From: an uncultured Anderseniella sp.
GTDB lineage: Bacteria; Pseudomonadota; Alphaproteobacteria; Rhizobiales; Aestuariivirgaceae
Assembly: GCA_947488295.1 (NCBI GenBank)
Contig: CANKYU010000004.1
Coordinates: 434,001-498,000 of the forward strand
DNA length: 64,000 nucleotides
Direction of reading: 5' to 3'
Made by a program: the position numbers and the translations under genes. Of the stretch, positions 1 to 11,346 are shown piece after piece. Below the pieces are notes generated by a model. That model saw nothing but the letters and a program-made list of their open reading frames with translations. It searched no databases and was not told where the DNA came from. Each line of letters opens with the position of its first letter. Positions within the stretch are counted from its first letter, which is position 1.

Positions 1-615
1 TGGATGCCGGTGCCCGACGCCATTGCGGTTTTCTTTGTTGAACCGCTGATCCTCACCATCATGTCTGCCGTGTTCCTGAAGGAGCATATCGGCTGGCGCC
101 GCCGCTGCGCCGTTGTGGTTGGCTTTATCGGGGCATTGATCGTCATTCAACCGAGCTATGAGGTTTTCGGCGCGGTGTCGCTGCTGCCGGTTCTGACAGC
201 CTTCCTGTTTGCGACCTATCTGCTGCTGACCAAGAAACTGGCTGCGACCGAAGACGCGCTCACCATGCAATTCTTCTCCGGGGTGATCGGTTTTGCCTTT
301 CTGGCAGTTATCGCCGGCACCGGCACCGCAGCCGGCATTCCGATTCTCGCCATTGTCTGGCCCAGCCCGGTGCAGTGGGTCATGCTGGCCGGGGTCGGCG
401 TCATTGCCACCGTGTGCCATCTGATGATCGTGCATGCCTTCAAACGCGCCCCGGCATCCGTGCTGGCACCGTTTCAGTACCTGGAAATCGTCTCCGCCAC
501 GATTCTGAGCTATCTGGTATTTCAGGACATACCCAATGCCTGGAAATGGCTCGGCATTTCCATCATCATCGCATCAGGCCTGTATGTCTGGTGGCGCGAA
601 CGGCAGGTCGGCTAG
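1..615 (+). CDS. EamA/DMT-family transporter, C-terminal part (cut by window start)
   Basis: Inner-membrane permease of the drug/metabolite transporter superfamily; substrate not predictable. The reading frame is open from base 1, so the N-terminus lies outside the window. What is present is the end of the first EamA repeat (FLKEHIGWRRR followed by a helix and IQPSY) and the whole second repeat with about five hydrophobic helices, ending in a short Arg-rich tail (WWRERQVG). The signature of EamA repeats, a short loop with E-x-(I/L)-x-x-R-R before the last helix of the repeat, is visible near residue 25 of the visible part. Its 3' end overlaps the convergent kynurenine formamidase gene by 42 bp. 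It may have nothing to do with the kyn operon. Confidence 0.85.
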   Translation, partial: WMPVPDAIAVFFVEPLILTIMSAVFLKEHIGWRRRCAVVVGFIGALIVIQPSYEVFGAVSLLPVLTAFLFATYLLLTKKLAATEDALTMQFFSGVIGFAFLAVIAGTGTAAGIPILAIVWPSPVQWVMLAGVGVIATVCHLMIVHAFKRAPASVLAPFQYLEIVSATILSYLVFQDIPNAWKWLGISIIIASGLYVWWRERQVG

Positions 616-1422
616 AGCTGCCGTCACCAGCGGTGAGTGCGCATCGCACAATCCGTCGATGACGTCAAAATGATGCCGATCCGGCGCAACAACGCATCGC
701 GTCCAGGCACCGAGACCGCGCCAGATATTGGCGATGAGCTCAGACTGGCGCAGAAACTCCGGACGTTCCGCCTGACCAACCCATGCGGTGAGGCGGCACT
801 GGGGATCGGGCATTTTCAATGCCGGACTGAGGTGCATGGCTTCGCCATGGGTCAGGTGCAATTGATCGTTCATTCGCGTTTTCAGCAAGGGGCGCAGATC
901 ATGCAGGCCGGAAATTGAAACCGTGTGGGCGATCCGCCGTCGCACGTCGACAGGTAACGGCGATGCTTCGCACACCATGCAGGTTGCCAGGTGTCCGCCG
1001 GCCGAGTGTCCGGTCAGGACAACAGGTCCTGATACTTTATGCGCAGCATGCCGAATGGCCGCTCCGACCATCTGCATGATGTCACCGATGCCGGCTTGCG
1101 GACACAGAACATAGGACGGCACGGCCACCGCCCAGCCGCTGTCAACGGACCCCCTTGCGAGATGAGACCAATAGCTTTTGTCGAAGTCGAGCCAATAGCC
1201 GCCGTGGATGAACACCAGCAGACCTGCCGGTTCACCTGGAGGCAAAAACAGGTCGTAGACATTACGGGCATGCTCGCCATAAGCAATATCCAGTTCGCAC
1301 CTGGCGTTTGCGCGATAACGGGCCGCACGCTCAACCCATTCTCCGGGCCAGCGATTGCTGTCCGGAATATGAGCCGAGTTCGAATAGGCATCGTCCCAGT
1401 CGGCGATTTGAAACTGGTTCAT
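574..1422 (-). CDS. kynB: Kynurenine formamidase (alpha/beta hydrolase type)
   Basis: Predicted to hydrolyse N-formylkynurenine to kynurenine and formate, step two of tryptophan breakdown. The 282-residue protein is an alpha/beta hydrolase with the oxyanion-hole motif HGGYW (residues 73-77), the nucleophile elbow GHSAGG (Ser140), and a C-terminal His in HHFDVIDGL. This is the eukaryotic AFMID-like fold, not the metal-dependent cyclase-type KynB. The frame is open further upstream, but that part would overlap kynA; the ATG at 1422 lies one base beyond the kynA stop (TGAGATG), so I take it as the start. It is the last gene of a kynU-kynA-kynB operon, and that context supports the role. A plain carboxylesterase is the alternative. 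Confidence 0.8.
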   Translation of the reverse strand: MNQFQIADWDDAYSNSAHIPDSNRWPGEWVERAARYRANARCELDIAYGEHARNVYDLFLPPGEPAGLLVFIHGGYWLDFDKSYWSHLARGSVDSGWAVAVPSYVLCPQAGIGDIMQMVGAAIRHAAHKVSGPVVLTGHSAGGHLATCMVCEASPLPVDVRRRIAHTVSISGLHDLRPLLKTRMNDQLHLTHGEAMHLSPALKMPDPQCRLTAWVGQAERPEFLRQSELIANIWRGLGAWTRCVVAPDRHHFDVIDGLCDAHSPLVTAALADLPFAPPDIQA

Positions 1423-1423
1423 C

Positions 1424-2263
1424 TCACAACTCGGTTCTGACGCGCCACAGTTCGGGGAACAGCTCCACGGCAAGCATTCGCTTGAGATAGGACACACCGT
1501 CCGTGCCGCCGGTCCCTCTCTTAAACCCGATCACGCGCTCAACCGTCGTGACATGATTGAACCGCCAACGCCGGAAATAGTCTTCCAGGTCCACCAGTTT
1601 TTCCGCCAGTTCATAGAGGGTCCAGTAGGTTTGCGGATTTTCATACACGGTCTTCCACGCCGCCTGGACACTCTCATCATGCCGGTGCGCCTGCTGCACA
1701 TCACGGTCCAGGACATCCGCAGAGATTTCAAAACCGGCCCGGGAAAGAGCCGAAATCACTTCATCGTACAGACTTGGCCGGGCCAGTTCCTGTTTCAGGA
1801 TTTCCATCAGGTCAGGCCGGTGGGCGTGAGGTTTCAGCATGGCCTGGTTGCGGTTGCCGACGACGAACTCAACGAGCCGGTATTGCCAGGACTGAAACCC
1901 GGACGACTGCGCCAGGTCTTCCCGAAACGACGTGTATTCGCTCGGTGTCATGGTGCGCAGCACGTCCCACGCGCTGTTGAGTTGCTCGAATATCTTGGAC
2001 ACACGCGTGAGCATCTTGAAGGCAGGCGGAAAGTGGTCGTCACGGATGGCCACCCGCGCCGCATTCATTTCATGCAGGGCAAGCCGCATCCACAGTTCAG
2101 ATGTCTGGTGCTGAACAATGAACAGCATCTCATCGTGGGTCTGGCCCAGCGGCGTCTGCGCGGACAATATCTGATCCAGGTTCAGGTAATCGGTATAGCT
2201 CATCTTGGCGCTGAAGTTCATTTCAGCGCCTTCGGCTGCGGGATTGTAAGGTTGATCGCCCAT
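1424..2263 (-). CDS. kynA: Tryptophan 2,3-dioxygenase
   Basis: Haem enzyme that opens the indole ring of L-tryptophan with O2 to give N-formylkynurenine; cytosolic tetramer in the family. At 279 residues it has the usual bacterial length. Family marks are plain: YLNLDQIL near the N-terminus, [13 protein letters not shown] (the distal His region), [25 protein letters not shown] (proximal haem His) and the glycine-rich [13 protein letters not shown] loop. The ATG shares its A with the kynU stop (TGATG), and kynB follows one base after its own stop, so the three genes are almost certainly translationally coupled. Confidence 0.95.
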   Translation of the reverse strand: MGDQPYNPAAEGAEMNFSAKMSYTDYLNLDQILSAQTPLGQTHDEMLFIVQHQTSELWMRLALHEMNAARVAIRDDHFPPAFKMLTRVSKIFEQLNSAWDVLRTMTPSEYTSFREDLAQSSGFQSWQYRLVEFVVGNRNQAMLKPHAHRPDLMEILKQELARPSLYDEVISALSRAGFEISADVLDRDVQQAHRHDESVQAAWKTVYENPQTYWTLYELAEKLVDLEDYFRRWRFNHVTTVERVIGFKRGTGGTDGVSYLKRMLAVELFPELWRVRTEL

Positions 2264-3441
2264 CAGGTCACCGCCGAGCGCTGTTTGAACTCCGGCCGGT
2301 CCCAGGTCCTGTTTGCCATGATATCCTCCATGATGACGACGGCTTGCATCACATCTGCGCTGTCGATGTAGAGCGGCGTAAAACCGAAACGCATGACATT
2401 TGGTGCGCGGAAATCACCGATCACACCCGCTGCGATTAACGCCTGCATGACCGCATAGCCGTCCTCAAAGGCAAATGAGACCTGAGAGCCCCGGTGTTCG
2501 CTGGCGCGCGGGCTGACCAGCTTCAGGTCCGGACAGCGGCTTTCAACCTCACGGATGAACAGTTCCGACAGTTCGATGGATTTCGCACGCACCTCATGCA
2601 TCGAGATGCCGTCCCAGACATCAAGCGCGGCATCGAGTGCAGCCATCTGCAAAACCGGCGGCGTGCCGACCCGCATGCGCTCAATGCCCGGCGACGGCTG
2701 ATAGTCGATATCAAAAGCAAATGGCGACGCATGCCCCATCCAGCCCGACAGGGCCGGTTCGGCTGCATCTGCAAGATCGGGACGGGTATAGATGAAGGCA
2801 GGCGAACCCGGCCCGGCATTCAGGTATTTGTAGGTACACCCGACCGCAAATTCCGCATTGCAGCCTTCGATATCCACCGGCAACGCGCCGGCAGAATGGG
2901 CCAGATCCCACAATGCGATAGCACCGGCCTGGTGAGCCTTCCGGGTCAATGACGCCATGTCATGCAGGCGCCCGGTGCGGTAGTCCACCTGTGTCAGCAT
3001 CATCACGGCCACGCTGTCATCCAGATGATCCGCCACCTGCTCCGGCGGCACCACCTTGAGCTCGATATCGCCACCAATGAGTTTGATGAGCCCTTCCGCC
3101 ATATACAGATCGGTAGGGAAATTGCCGGTGTCAGACAGAATGACCTTGCGGCCCGGGCGCAATTTCAACCCGGCTGCCAGTGCCTGATAGACCTTGATGG
3201 ACAGCGTGTCGCCAAGCACGACACTGTTTTCAGGCGCACCGATCAAAGGTGCCAGCCGGTTGCCCAGCACAGCCGGCTGATGAAACCATCCAGCCTCGTT
3301 CCACCCCTTTATCAGCAGGTCTCCCCACTCATCCGTAACGGTTTGTGCAATTCTTGCAGCAGCTTTTTTCGGCAACGGACCAAGCGAGTTGCCATCCAGA
3401 TAAATAACGCCGTCGGGCAAGTGGAAATGCTGTTTTCTCAT
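2263..3441 (-). CDS. kynU: Kynureninase
   Basis: PLP enzyme that cleaves kynurenine to anthranilate and alanine. The frame opens at a GTG at 3456, but the ATG at 3441 has a GAGG ribosome site five bases upstream, so I favour 3441 (392 residues). The sequence carries the N-terminal [11 protein letters not shown] motif of kynureninases, [11 protein letters not shown], and the PLP-lysine segment [14 protein letters not shown] (Lys205). First gene of the kyn operon. Anthranilate made here could feed tryptophan synthesis or a catabolic route; no anthranilate dioxygenase lies in the window. Confidence 0.95.
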   Translation of the reverse strand: MRKQHFHLPDGVIYLDGNSLGPLPKKAAARIAQTVTDEWGDLLIKGWNEAGWFHQPAVLGNRLAPLIGAPENSVVLGDTLSIKVYQALAAGLKLRPGRKVILSDTGNFPTDLYMAEGLIKLIGGDIELKVVPPEQVADHLDDSVAVMMLTQVDYRTGRLHDMASLTRKAHQAGAIALWDLAHSAGALPVDIEGCNAEFAVGCTYKYLNAGPGSPAFIYTRPDLADAAEPALSGWMGHASPFAFDIDYQPSPGIERMRVGTPPVLQMAALDAALDVWDGISMHEVRAKSIELSELFIREVESRCPDLKLVSPRASEHRGSQVSFAFEDGYAVMQALIAAGVIGDFRAPNVMRFGFTPLYIDSADVMQAVVIMEDIMANRTWDRPEFKQRSAVT

Positions 3442-3575
3442 ATGGTCCTCGCTCACAGCGGCGCCCCCGTGTTCTGGGGGATCATACCGGATATTTGTGC
3501 CTGAGCGAAAAAGTGCCTCTCCAACGCTCAGCCTCTATAGCCTGCGCCGCGAACAAGCGAGCGAGCTCGCTTTCG

Positions 3576-3618
3576 GTTGCACTTCGGGTCGGGCTGATAG
3601 TCAGCCCAAGGATGCAAC
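3576..3618. repeat. Two-tier hairpin in the kyn operon upstream region
   Basis: A perfect 7-bp stem GGGCTGA/TCAGCCC with a 3-base loop (3591-3607) sits inside an outer GTTGCA/TGCAAC pairing. Just to the left is a GCGAGCTCGC palindrome. It lies 135-178 bp upstream of the kynU start. It could be an operator region, a structured leader, or the remains of a GC-rich palindromic repeat. No T-run follows. Confidence 0.5.
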
Positions 3619-3704
3619 TATCATGTCTGGGAAACTATTTCAAACTTAAAGTATTTCAACCCGGCAAACCCGGTTCAAAACCTGATTGCCGTCAATTCCC
3701 TTGC

Positions 3705-4156
3705 CTATAACAGCTTCACCCGCCGCAGTTCCCGTTCCAGCACGTCCAGGAACCTGGACCTGTCCTGTTTGGAAAACGGCTTGCCGCCGCCACCCTGGTT
3801 AAGCGGGTTGGCGGCGCGCAGGTCGGTCATCAGGTCACGCATCGACAGAATCTGGCCAATGTTCTTTTCATCCAGCACCTCGCCATTGTGTTTCACCACG
3901 CAGGCACCGCCTTCGATGCATTTCGCCGCCAGCGGAATGTCGCCGGTGATGCAGATGTCGCCCTTCCCCGCCCGGTCGGCAATCCACATGTCGGCCACGT
4001 CCGAGCCATCCGGCACGATCACCGTTTCGACCAGCGGATCGGGATCAGGCCGGATGCCGCCGTTTGACACGATGAACACCTTTACCGCGTGGCGTCCGGC
4101 CACGCGGGTCACTTCGGCCTTCACCGGGCAGGCGTCTGCATCCACATAGATGGCGG

Positions 4157-4160
<4 letters not shown>
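3705..4160 (-). CDS. YaiI/YqxD family protein (DUF188)
   Basis: Conserved 151-residue protein of the UPF0178/DUF188 family, which has a PIN-like fold; cellular function not established. The N-terminus [10 protein letters not shown], the internal TGDIPLA and the C-terminal [16 protein letters not shown] are the conserved family blocks. The start is a TTG at 4160 (TTG ACC GCC ATC), whose last bases overlap the TGA stop of the alcohol dehydrogenase gene upstream (TTGA), so it is probably translated by coupling. Following the formaldehyde dehydrogenase is a position effect as far as I can tell. Confidence 0.88.
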
Positions 4161-5266
<1,106 letters not shown>

Positions 5267-5391
5267 AATCTTCCCTCCAAGTCAAAATGGTGTTTTTATT
5301 GCGGCGCAGTTTGTCAATCAAGCCACTGCGCTGCAACCCCTCAAGCGACACCATCCAAAAACCGTCCGATCTCAACTCGTGTCAAGATTTA

Positions 5392-5408
5392 CTAACCTGT
5401 GCGGTTAG
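5392..5408. promoter_or_regulatory. Inverted repeat CTAACC-N5-GGTTAG between frmA and the solute-binding protein
   Basis: Perfect 6-bp arms with a 5-bp spacer, 126 bp before the frmA start and 92 bp before the solute-binding protein start. The size and position fit a dimeric repressor operator. No regulator gene is adjacent, so the protein that binds is unknown. Confidence 0.5.
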
Positions 5409-5499
5409 CTCTGGTCTTTTGGGTAAAACTTGTTGCACAATCTTCAAGACCGGATGTTTATCTGTCCGTTCGGGAGTATCACAGGGAGACAAATTCATT

Positions 5500-7092
5500 A
5501 TGTCAGACAAAGACAAACTCAATCGGGTTTTGAATTCGCCGAAAGTTTCACGGCGTGAATTTATTCAATACGCCGTTGCCGGCGGCGTAGCAGCCGGAAT
5601 GGCCGGCAACATGTTCGACAAGGCCAGGGCAGCTACGCCTCAAAAGGGCGGCGCCTACATTCAGGCCCTGACCGGCGGCGGCACTAAGGATGTGCTTGAC
5701 CCGGCCCAGACCAACGATTCCTACATGATCAATGTGGGCAATCAGCTCAGGAACAACCTGACCGAAATCGCGCCTGACGGCCAGTTGCGTTCCGAGCTTG
5801 CCGAAAGCTGGGAAAGCGCCGACGCCAAGACCTGGGCATTCAAGCTCCGCAAGGGCGTTGAATTCCACAACGGCAAGACGCTGGACGCCAATGATGTGGT
5901 GGCATCGTTCAACCATCACCGCGGCGAAGGCAACAAGTCTGCCGCGTCCGGCCTGACCAAGCAGATCAAGGACGTCAAGGCTGACGGCGACATGGTCATG
6001 TTTGAGCTTGAAGGCGGCAATGCCGACTGGCCGTTCATCGTGTCGGATTACCATCTGATGATCTGCCCGGCCGACGGCGACAAGATGGCTTGGGACAAGG
6101 GTGTCGGCACCGGCGGCTACATGCTGGAGAAGTTCGAGCCCGGCGTGTCCACGCTTGTGAAGCGCAATCCGAACTACTGGAAGGAAAACGCCGCTTATTT
6201 CGACAGTGTGGAAAACCTTTTCGTGGCAGACGCCAATGCGCGCACCACAGGTGTTCGTACCGGCTCTCTGCACTCCATGTCGAACCTCGACCTGAAGACG
6301 GTTGCACTGCTTGAAAAGGACCCCAATGTGGTGGTCAAGCCGACTTTCGGCAACAAGCACGCAACACTGCCAATGCTGACCAATACGGATCCGTTCACCG
6401 ACAATAACATCCGGTTGGCACTGAAATATTCGGTAGACCGCGAGGAATTCGTCAAGAAGATCCTGCGTGGCCAGGGTGAAGTCGGGAATGACTCGCCGGT
6501 CGGACCTGCCAACATCTATCGTGCAACACCGGAAGAATTGCCACAGCGTGCATACGACCCTGAAAAGGCAAAGTTCCACCTCAAGCAGGCCGGACTGGAA
6601 AACCTGGAAGTGTCCCTGCACATTGCCGACACAGCCTTTGAAGGTGCCGTGGATGCGGCCCAGCTCTATGCAGCAAGCGCCAAGGCAGCAGGCATAACCA
6701 TCAAGGTGGTTCGTGAAGCAGACGATGCCTACTGGGATGACGTCTGGCTCAAGAAGCCATGGTGCGGATCCTACTGGGGTGGCCGTCCAACCGAAGACTG
6801 GGTCTTCTCGCAGATCTATTCATCCGGTGCGGACTGGAACGAGAGCAAGTGGGAAAACAAGAAGTTCAACGAACTTCTTGTCGAAGCCCGCGCCGAGCTC
6901 GACACCGCCAAGCGTCGTGCCATATATGTCGAGATGCAGCAGATCTGCCACGAAGACTGCGGCTCGGTCATTCCAATGTTCATGGCCTACACCCATGCCA
7001 TCTCCAAGAAGATCGGCTTGCCGGAACAGCTCGCCAACAACTGGGAGCTGGACGGTCACAAGAACGGCGAACGCTGGTGGATGGCAGGTTAG
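5500..7092 (+). CDS. ABC transporter substrate-binding protein, family 5 (peptide/opine type), Tat-exported
   Basis: Periplasmic binding protein of the DppA/OppA type, 530 residues from the ATG at 5500, which has a GGGAGA ribosome site; the longer open frame from 5287 is upstream DNA. The N-terminus has a twin-arginine signal, SRREFIQ (Arg18-Arg19) with a weakly hydrophobic stretch and cleavage near KARA-ATP. The body has the family sequence LAESWESADAKTWAFKLR and KGVEFHNGKTLDANDV. No permease or ATPase gene follows; a strong terminator comes 50 bp after the stop, so it is a one-gene unit and must work with a transporter encoded elsewhere. Substrate unknown; di/oligopeptides or related compounds are the family norm. 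Confidence 0.88.
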   Translation: MSDKDKLNRVLNSPKVSRREFIQYAVAGGVAAGMAGNMFDKARAATPQKGGAYIQALTGGGTKDVLDPAQTNDSYMINVGNQLRNNLTEIAPDGQLRSELAESWESADAKTWAFKLRKGVEFHNGKTLDANDVVASFNHHRGEGNKSAASGLTKQIKDVKADGDMVMFELEGGNADWPFIVSDYHLMICPADGDKMAWDKGVGTGGYMLEKFEPGVSTLVKRNPNYWKENAAYFDSVENLFVADANARTTGVRTGSLHSMSNLDLKTVALLEKDPNVVVKPTFGNKHATLPMLTNTDPFTDNNIRLALKYSVDREEFVKKILRGQGEVGNDSPVGPANIYRATPEELPQRAYDPEKAKFHLKQAGLENLEVSLHIADTAFEGAVDAAQLYAASAKAAGITIKVVREADDAYWDDVWLKKPWCGSYWGGRPTEDWVFSQIYSSGADWNESKWENKKFNELLVEARAELDTAKRRAIYVEMQQICHEDCGSVIPMFMAYTHAISKKIGLPEQLANNWELDGHKNGERWWMAG

Positions 7093-7908
<816 letters not shown>

Positions 7909-8016
7909 TCCCCTGGACGGGACCAGATCTGAAAGGTGACAAACCTCACATCGCATCAACTTTCCGGCACCTATGGTCAGTTCAGGTTCACAAGTACACT
8001 TGAAAAGATCGACACC

Positions 8017-8214
8017 ATGTCCAGCCAGTCCGAGATATCAGAAAGCCCCGAAACCCGCTCCATCTCCAGGCCCACGCTGATCCTTGCAATTGTCCTGACT
8101 ATCGCCTGGTTTGCCATACTGGCGATCGCCATCGGCAGCTCGGAAGATGCAAAAGCCGCAAGCGCCTACGGAATCGACAGTGTCCAGGCTGAAACCCTGG
8201 TCGCCTCACGCTGA
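8017..8214 (+). CDS. Small single-pass membrane protein, unknown
   Basis: Sixty-five residues from the ATG at 8017 (MSSQSEIS). A polar Ser/Glu-rich N-terminus is followed by one hydrophobic helix (LILAIVLTIAWFAILAIAIG) and a short acidic tail. I recognise no family. It could be a real small gene, since it lies alone between bluB and the convergent ttcA. No clear ribosome site. Moderate-to-low confidence. Confidence 0.45.
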   Translation: MSSQSEISESPETRSISRPTLILAIVLTIAWFAILAIAIGSSEDAKAASAYGIDSVQAETLVASR

Positions 8215-8231
8215 TCCGGGATCATGCCGGA

Positions 8232-8249
8232 ACCTGTCTGGTGACAGGT
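8232..8249. terminator. Hairpin between the convergent small membrane gene and ttcA
   Basis: A perfect 7-bp stem ACCTGTC/GACAGGT with a 4-base loop lies between two convergent stops. No T-run on either side, so a terminator role is only a guess. Confidence 0.3.
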
Positions 8250-8267
8250 CTGCGGCTTCGGGTGCAA

Positions 8268-9107
8268 TCAAACAGCTGAAAAGTCGAAGAGAGCCCGGTC
8301 CAGCAAATGACTGGGGCGGCTGTTGCTCAAGGCCTTGAGCATGGTGTCTTTCCGGCCCGGTTGCCGGGTCTCCATGGCGTCCAGCATGCTCTTGATCTGA
8401 TTTCGCTTGAGCCCGTCCTGAGATCCGCACAGGTCACAGGGAATGATAGGAAACTCCAGCGCTGACGAGAATTTCGCGATATCATCTTCCGCGCAGTAGG
8501 CCAGCGGGCGCAGTACGGTGAGATCACCGTCATCATTGCGCAGCTTGGCCGGCATTGCCGCAAGCCTGCCACCATACATCAGGTTCAGGAAAAACGTTTC
8601 CAGAATATCTTCCCGGTGATGGCCGAGCACGATGGACGAACAGCCCTCCTCGCGCGCGATCCGATACAGGTTTGCCCGTCTCAACCGTGAACACAGCGCG
8701 CAATATGTGCCGCCCTCCGGCACCTTCTCTGTCACGATGGAATACGTATCGCGATACTCGATACGATGTTCGACACCATGGGCCGACAGGAATTCCGGCA
8801 GCACATGTTTGGGAAATCCCGGCTGGCCCTGATCAAGGTTGCAGGCAACAAGGTCGACCGGCAACAGTCCTCGCCACTTCAGATCGCTCAACACGGCAAG
8901 CAGCGCATAGCTGTCCTTGCCGCCGGACAGGCACACCAGCCATTTGCCGCCGTTTTGAGGTACCATGGCAAAATCATCCAGCGCCTGGCGCACATTGCGC
9001 ACGAGCCGCTTGCGCAGCTTGCGAAACGACACGCTGTCCGGCGCGGCGCGCAGTAGTGACGGCCCGCCGTTGTCATCATGTTCTTCGATGTTTTCAGCAA
9101 CACTCAT
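8268..9107 (-). CDS. ttcA: tRNA 2-thiocytidine(32) synthetase TtcA
   Basis: ATP- and iron-sulphur-dependent enzyme that thiolates cytidine 32 in certain tRNAs. The 279-residue protein has the PP-loop SGGKDS (residues 61-66), a first cysteine pair in YCALC (Cys136, Cys139) and a second in PCDLCGSQ (Cys224, Cys227), the pattern of TtcA and not of TilS or ThiI. It is the last gene of a minus-strand operon, 9 bp after the FAD oxidoreductase. Unusual partner genes, but the spacing leaves little doubt that it is cotranscribed. Confidence 0.92.
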   Translation of the reverse strand: MSVAENIEEHDDNGGPSLLRAAPDSVSFRKLRKRLVRNVRQALDDFAMVPQNGGKWLVCLSGGKDSYALLAVLSDLKWRGLLPVDLVACNLDQGQPGFPKHVLPEFLSAHGVEHRIEYRDTYSIVTEKVPEGGTYCALCSRLRRANLYRIAREEGCSSIVLGHHREDILETFFLNLMYGGRLAAMPAKLRNDDGDLTVLRPLAYCAEDDIAKFSSALEFPIIPCDLCGSQDGLKRNQIKSMLDAMETRQPGRKDTMLKALSNSRPSHLLDRALFDFSAV

Positions 9108-9116
9108 GATCGCTGA

Positions 9117-10373
9117 CTAACTCGCCAGCGCGAGATTGTCCACCAGCCTGCCTGCTACTGCGCGTCCACTCATCCAAGCACCGTGGGCAGTGGCCTCCGC
9201 CTGTAATGAGAATGCCTCGCCGGCAAATACCAGATTGCCGGTATCCGCCTCTATCATCTGGTGACGCAGATGCGCGCATCCAGGCCTGGCAAAGCTGTAA
9301 CCCCCGCGCACAAACGGGTTGCTCCCCCAGTCGGTCGTTGCCGCATTCACCATTCTCGCCTTGATGTCTGATCCGAACGCCGCAACCAGCCGCTGCATGG
9401 CGAACTCCACCATCGCAGCATCACCTTCCGCCAGCAATTGCCTGGCCACACTGCCTGCCACATGACCGATCACCATCGGGTTGCCGAAATTCGCAAACTG
9501 GAAATTTATCGGCTCACTGCCGTCCTCAGGCAATATGTTGACGGACGGCTGATCAATGCCGCCGAACACATCGCGATCGAAAGCAATGGCCACTTTCTCG
9601 TAAAACCCGCACGGCACATTCTCTACCAGGTCCAGCAGGTCCCGTGCCGGGCCTGCGCCGAACTCGATTGCGCCGGAATTGAGCACTGCGGTCGAAGCCG
9701 TGACGATGGCGGCTTTGGCTTCAATCACACCGCTGCGTGTTGTCACGCAAACACCATCTGCACGCTGTTCGATGCCGCTGACCGGCGTGTCCAATCGAAC
9801 GGGCAACCCGGCCGCCAGGCGCTCGATCAGATCGCCATAGCCGGTTTTCATCGGCCAGTTCTGCTCGGTATCCTGGTAGTCCGCATAGCTGCGGGTTGAA
9901 ACCTGCTCCGGATCGCCTGACGACATCAGCTGTATCCAGTGGCGAACGATAGGCGCCCATTCACCGGCATCCGGCAATACCTCTGAGATCGCCACGTCAC
10001 GCCCGTTGCCGCCTGCCTCGTAAACTGCCTCGAAAGCGGCCTCCATGATGCTCAGTGTATTGGCGCGCCCTGCCCTGTCGGCCCAGTCGCCGTTGGCCCA
10101 CACCGCATTCCAGTCTTCGCGACCGCCTTTGAGATACTGCGCACCGACCCGGTCGGCTTCCGCCACCAGCGGATTGATATCTGCGCAATGCAGCCAGTGG
10201 CAGCCCTTGTCCCAGGAGAAAGGCAGCGACGTCTTGTCCGTGTGAGCTCGCCCGCCAACCCGGCTGGACGCCTCCAGAATGACAAACGGCACGCCGCGTT
10301 TTGCAAGCTCCATGCCGGCCCCGACACCGGCAGCCCCAGCTCCAACGATCACGATGTCAGGCTGATCGCTCAT
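9117..10373 (-). CDS. FAD-dependent amine oxidase-type oxidoreductase
   Basis: Flavoprotein of 418 residues in the amine oxidase/NAD(P)-binding-like family. The N-terminal FAD site reads VGAGAAGVGAGMELAKRG, then the second conserved stretch EASSRVGGRAHT, typical of monoamine/polyamine oxidases. The C-terminus has the FAD-contact segment LVFAGEAFSLQAEATAHGAWMSGR. Substrate cannot be read; an amine is likely. Its ATG overlaps the folA stop as TGATG, so it is translated with the folate/thymidylate genes. A link between an amine oxidase and dTMP synthesis is not known to me. Confidence 0.85.
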   Translation of the reverse strand: MSDQPDIVIVGAGAAGVGAGMELAKRGVPFVILEASSRVGGRAHTDKTSLPFSWDKGCHWLHCADINPLVAEADRVGAQYLKGGREDWNAVWANGDWADRAGRANTLSIMEAAFEAVYEAGGNGRDVAISEVLPDAGEWAPIVRHWIQLMSSGDPEQVSTRSYADYQDTEQNWPMKTGYGDLIERLAAGLPVRLDTPVSGIEQRADGVCVTTRSGVIEAKAAIVTASTAVLNSGAIEFGAGPARDLLDLVENVPCGFYEKVAIAFDRDVFGGIDQPSVNILPEDGSEPINFQFANFGNPMVIGHVAGSVARQLLAEGDAAMVEFAMQRLVAAFGSDIKARMVNAATTDWGSNPFVRGGYSFARPGCAHLRHQMIEADTGNLVFAGEAFSLQAEATAHGAWMSGRAVAGRLVDNLALAS

Positions 10374-10864
10374 CAGTTCACTCGGTCCAGCACGATCAGC
10401 GTAAATGCAGCGTCATCACGCTCGCCTTTCACAAATGACCGCCGCTCGACCTCTCGCCATTCGCTGTCCTTCAGCTCCGGCAGGAAGGTATCGCCGTCAA
10501 CTTCAAGATGAATTCGGGTCAGGTAGATACGATTTGTGTGTGGCATGGCGTCTGTGTAGATTTGTCCACCACCGATGATCGACACCTCCGCCTCTCCCGC
10601 GCACAACGACAAGGCTTCATCGACCGAATGGACCAGCTCGGCGCCATCTGCGGCAAAGTCCTGCTGCCGCGTGATCACGATATTGCGCCTGCCCGGCAAC
10701 GGCCTGCGCGGCAGGCTTTCCCAGGTCCGCCTGCCCATGATGATCGGCTTGCCGAGGGTGATTTCCTTGAACAGCTTCATGTCCGACGACACATGCCACG
10801 GCAGGCCGCCATCGCACCCGATCACATTGTTCTCAGACGCAGCAACAACAGCAGAAACCCGCAT
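10373..10864 (-). CDS. folA: Dihydrofolate reductase
   Basis: NADPH-dependent reduction of dihydrofolate to tetrahydrofolate. The ATG at 10864 ([16 protein letters not shown]) gives 163 residues, the usual length; the open frame upstream overlaps the GNAT gene. Motifs: GGLPWHVSSDMK with the active-site Asp28, KPIIMGRRTWESL, RRNIVITR, and SIIGGGQIYTDAMP. The start codon shares a base with the stop of the GNAT gene (TGATG). Co-transcription with thyA makes sense, since ThyA makes the dihydrofolate that FolA reduces. Confidence 0.95.
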   Translation of the reverse strand: MRVSAVVAASENNVIGCDGGLPWHVSSDMKLFKEITLGKPIIMGRRTWESLPRRPLPGRRNIVITRQQDFAADGAELVHSVDEALSLCAGEAEVSIIGGGQIYTDAMPHTNRIYLTRIHLEVDGDTFLPELKDSEWREVERRSFVKGERDDAAFTLIVLDRVN

Positions 10865-11346
10865 CAACCCTCCTCCGCCAGGGCCCGGATTCCGGCCTCC
10901 GGCAGATGCCATGTATCGGCACCCTGCTTGATGTCTCCGCCAATCCGGCGATAGAATTTTCGACCCAGATCGTTTTCGCTCAGCGCCAGCCACTCAAACC
11001 GGGGATAACCGCGCTCGACACAAATGTTCGCCAATCCCTGCATCAGCAGGAATCCTGCGCCGGTTCCACGTGCCTGTGGAGAAACAATCAGATCTTCCAG
11101 ATACAGTTTAGACTTGCCGGTAAAGGTCGTGAAAACCTCGTACCAATAAGCAAGCCCCACGACTACGCCGTCCATCTCAGCCACCAGGCACCCGCGATGA
11201 TCGCTCGGCGAACACAACACGTCCTCAAGTTCACGGGCATTGGCGGTTACCAGCCCGGCCTGCCCCTGATGGTCCGCCAGAGCGACAATCAGGTCCCGCA
11301 ATGCAGGTCCGTCTCCTGCCTGGGCGCAACGAATGACCACACTCAT
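10864..11346 (-). CDS. GNAT-family N-acetyltransferase
   Basis: A 160-residue acetyltransferase resembling diamine/spermidine acetyltransferases and other small GNATs: N-terminal [42 protein letters not shown], then the acetyl-CoA site [14 protein letters not shown] and the late motif [13 protein letters not shown]. The YLEDL(Y/I)V block is shared with spermidine/spermine acetyltransferases, so a polyamine is a fair guess. It lies between thyA and folA with 4-bp and 1-bp overlaps. The role in that operon is unknown. Confidence 0.85.
   Translation of the reverse strand: MSVVIRCAQAGDGPALRDLIVALADHQGQAGLVTANARELEDVLCSPSDHRGCLVAEMDGVVVGLAYWYEVFTTFTGKSKLYLEDLIVSPQARGTGAGFLLMQGLANICVERGYPRFEWLALSENDLGRKFYRRIGGDIKQGADTWHLPEAGIRALAEEG

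Noticed and set aside
5548..6621. 357-codon minus-strand frame inside the family-5 binding protein
   Set aside because: Shadow of a real gene with high GC third positions; the plus-strand protein has a clear signal and family motifs.
7909..8016. Upstream extension of the small membrane protein to a GTG at 7936
   Set aside because: Extra residues look like non-coding composition; the ATG at 8017 starts a tidy polar N-terminus.
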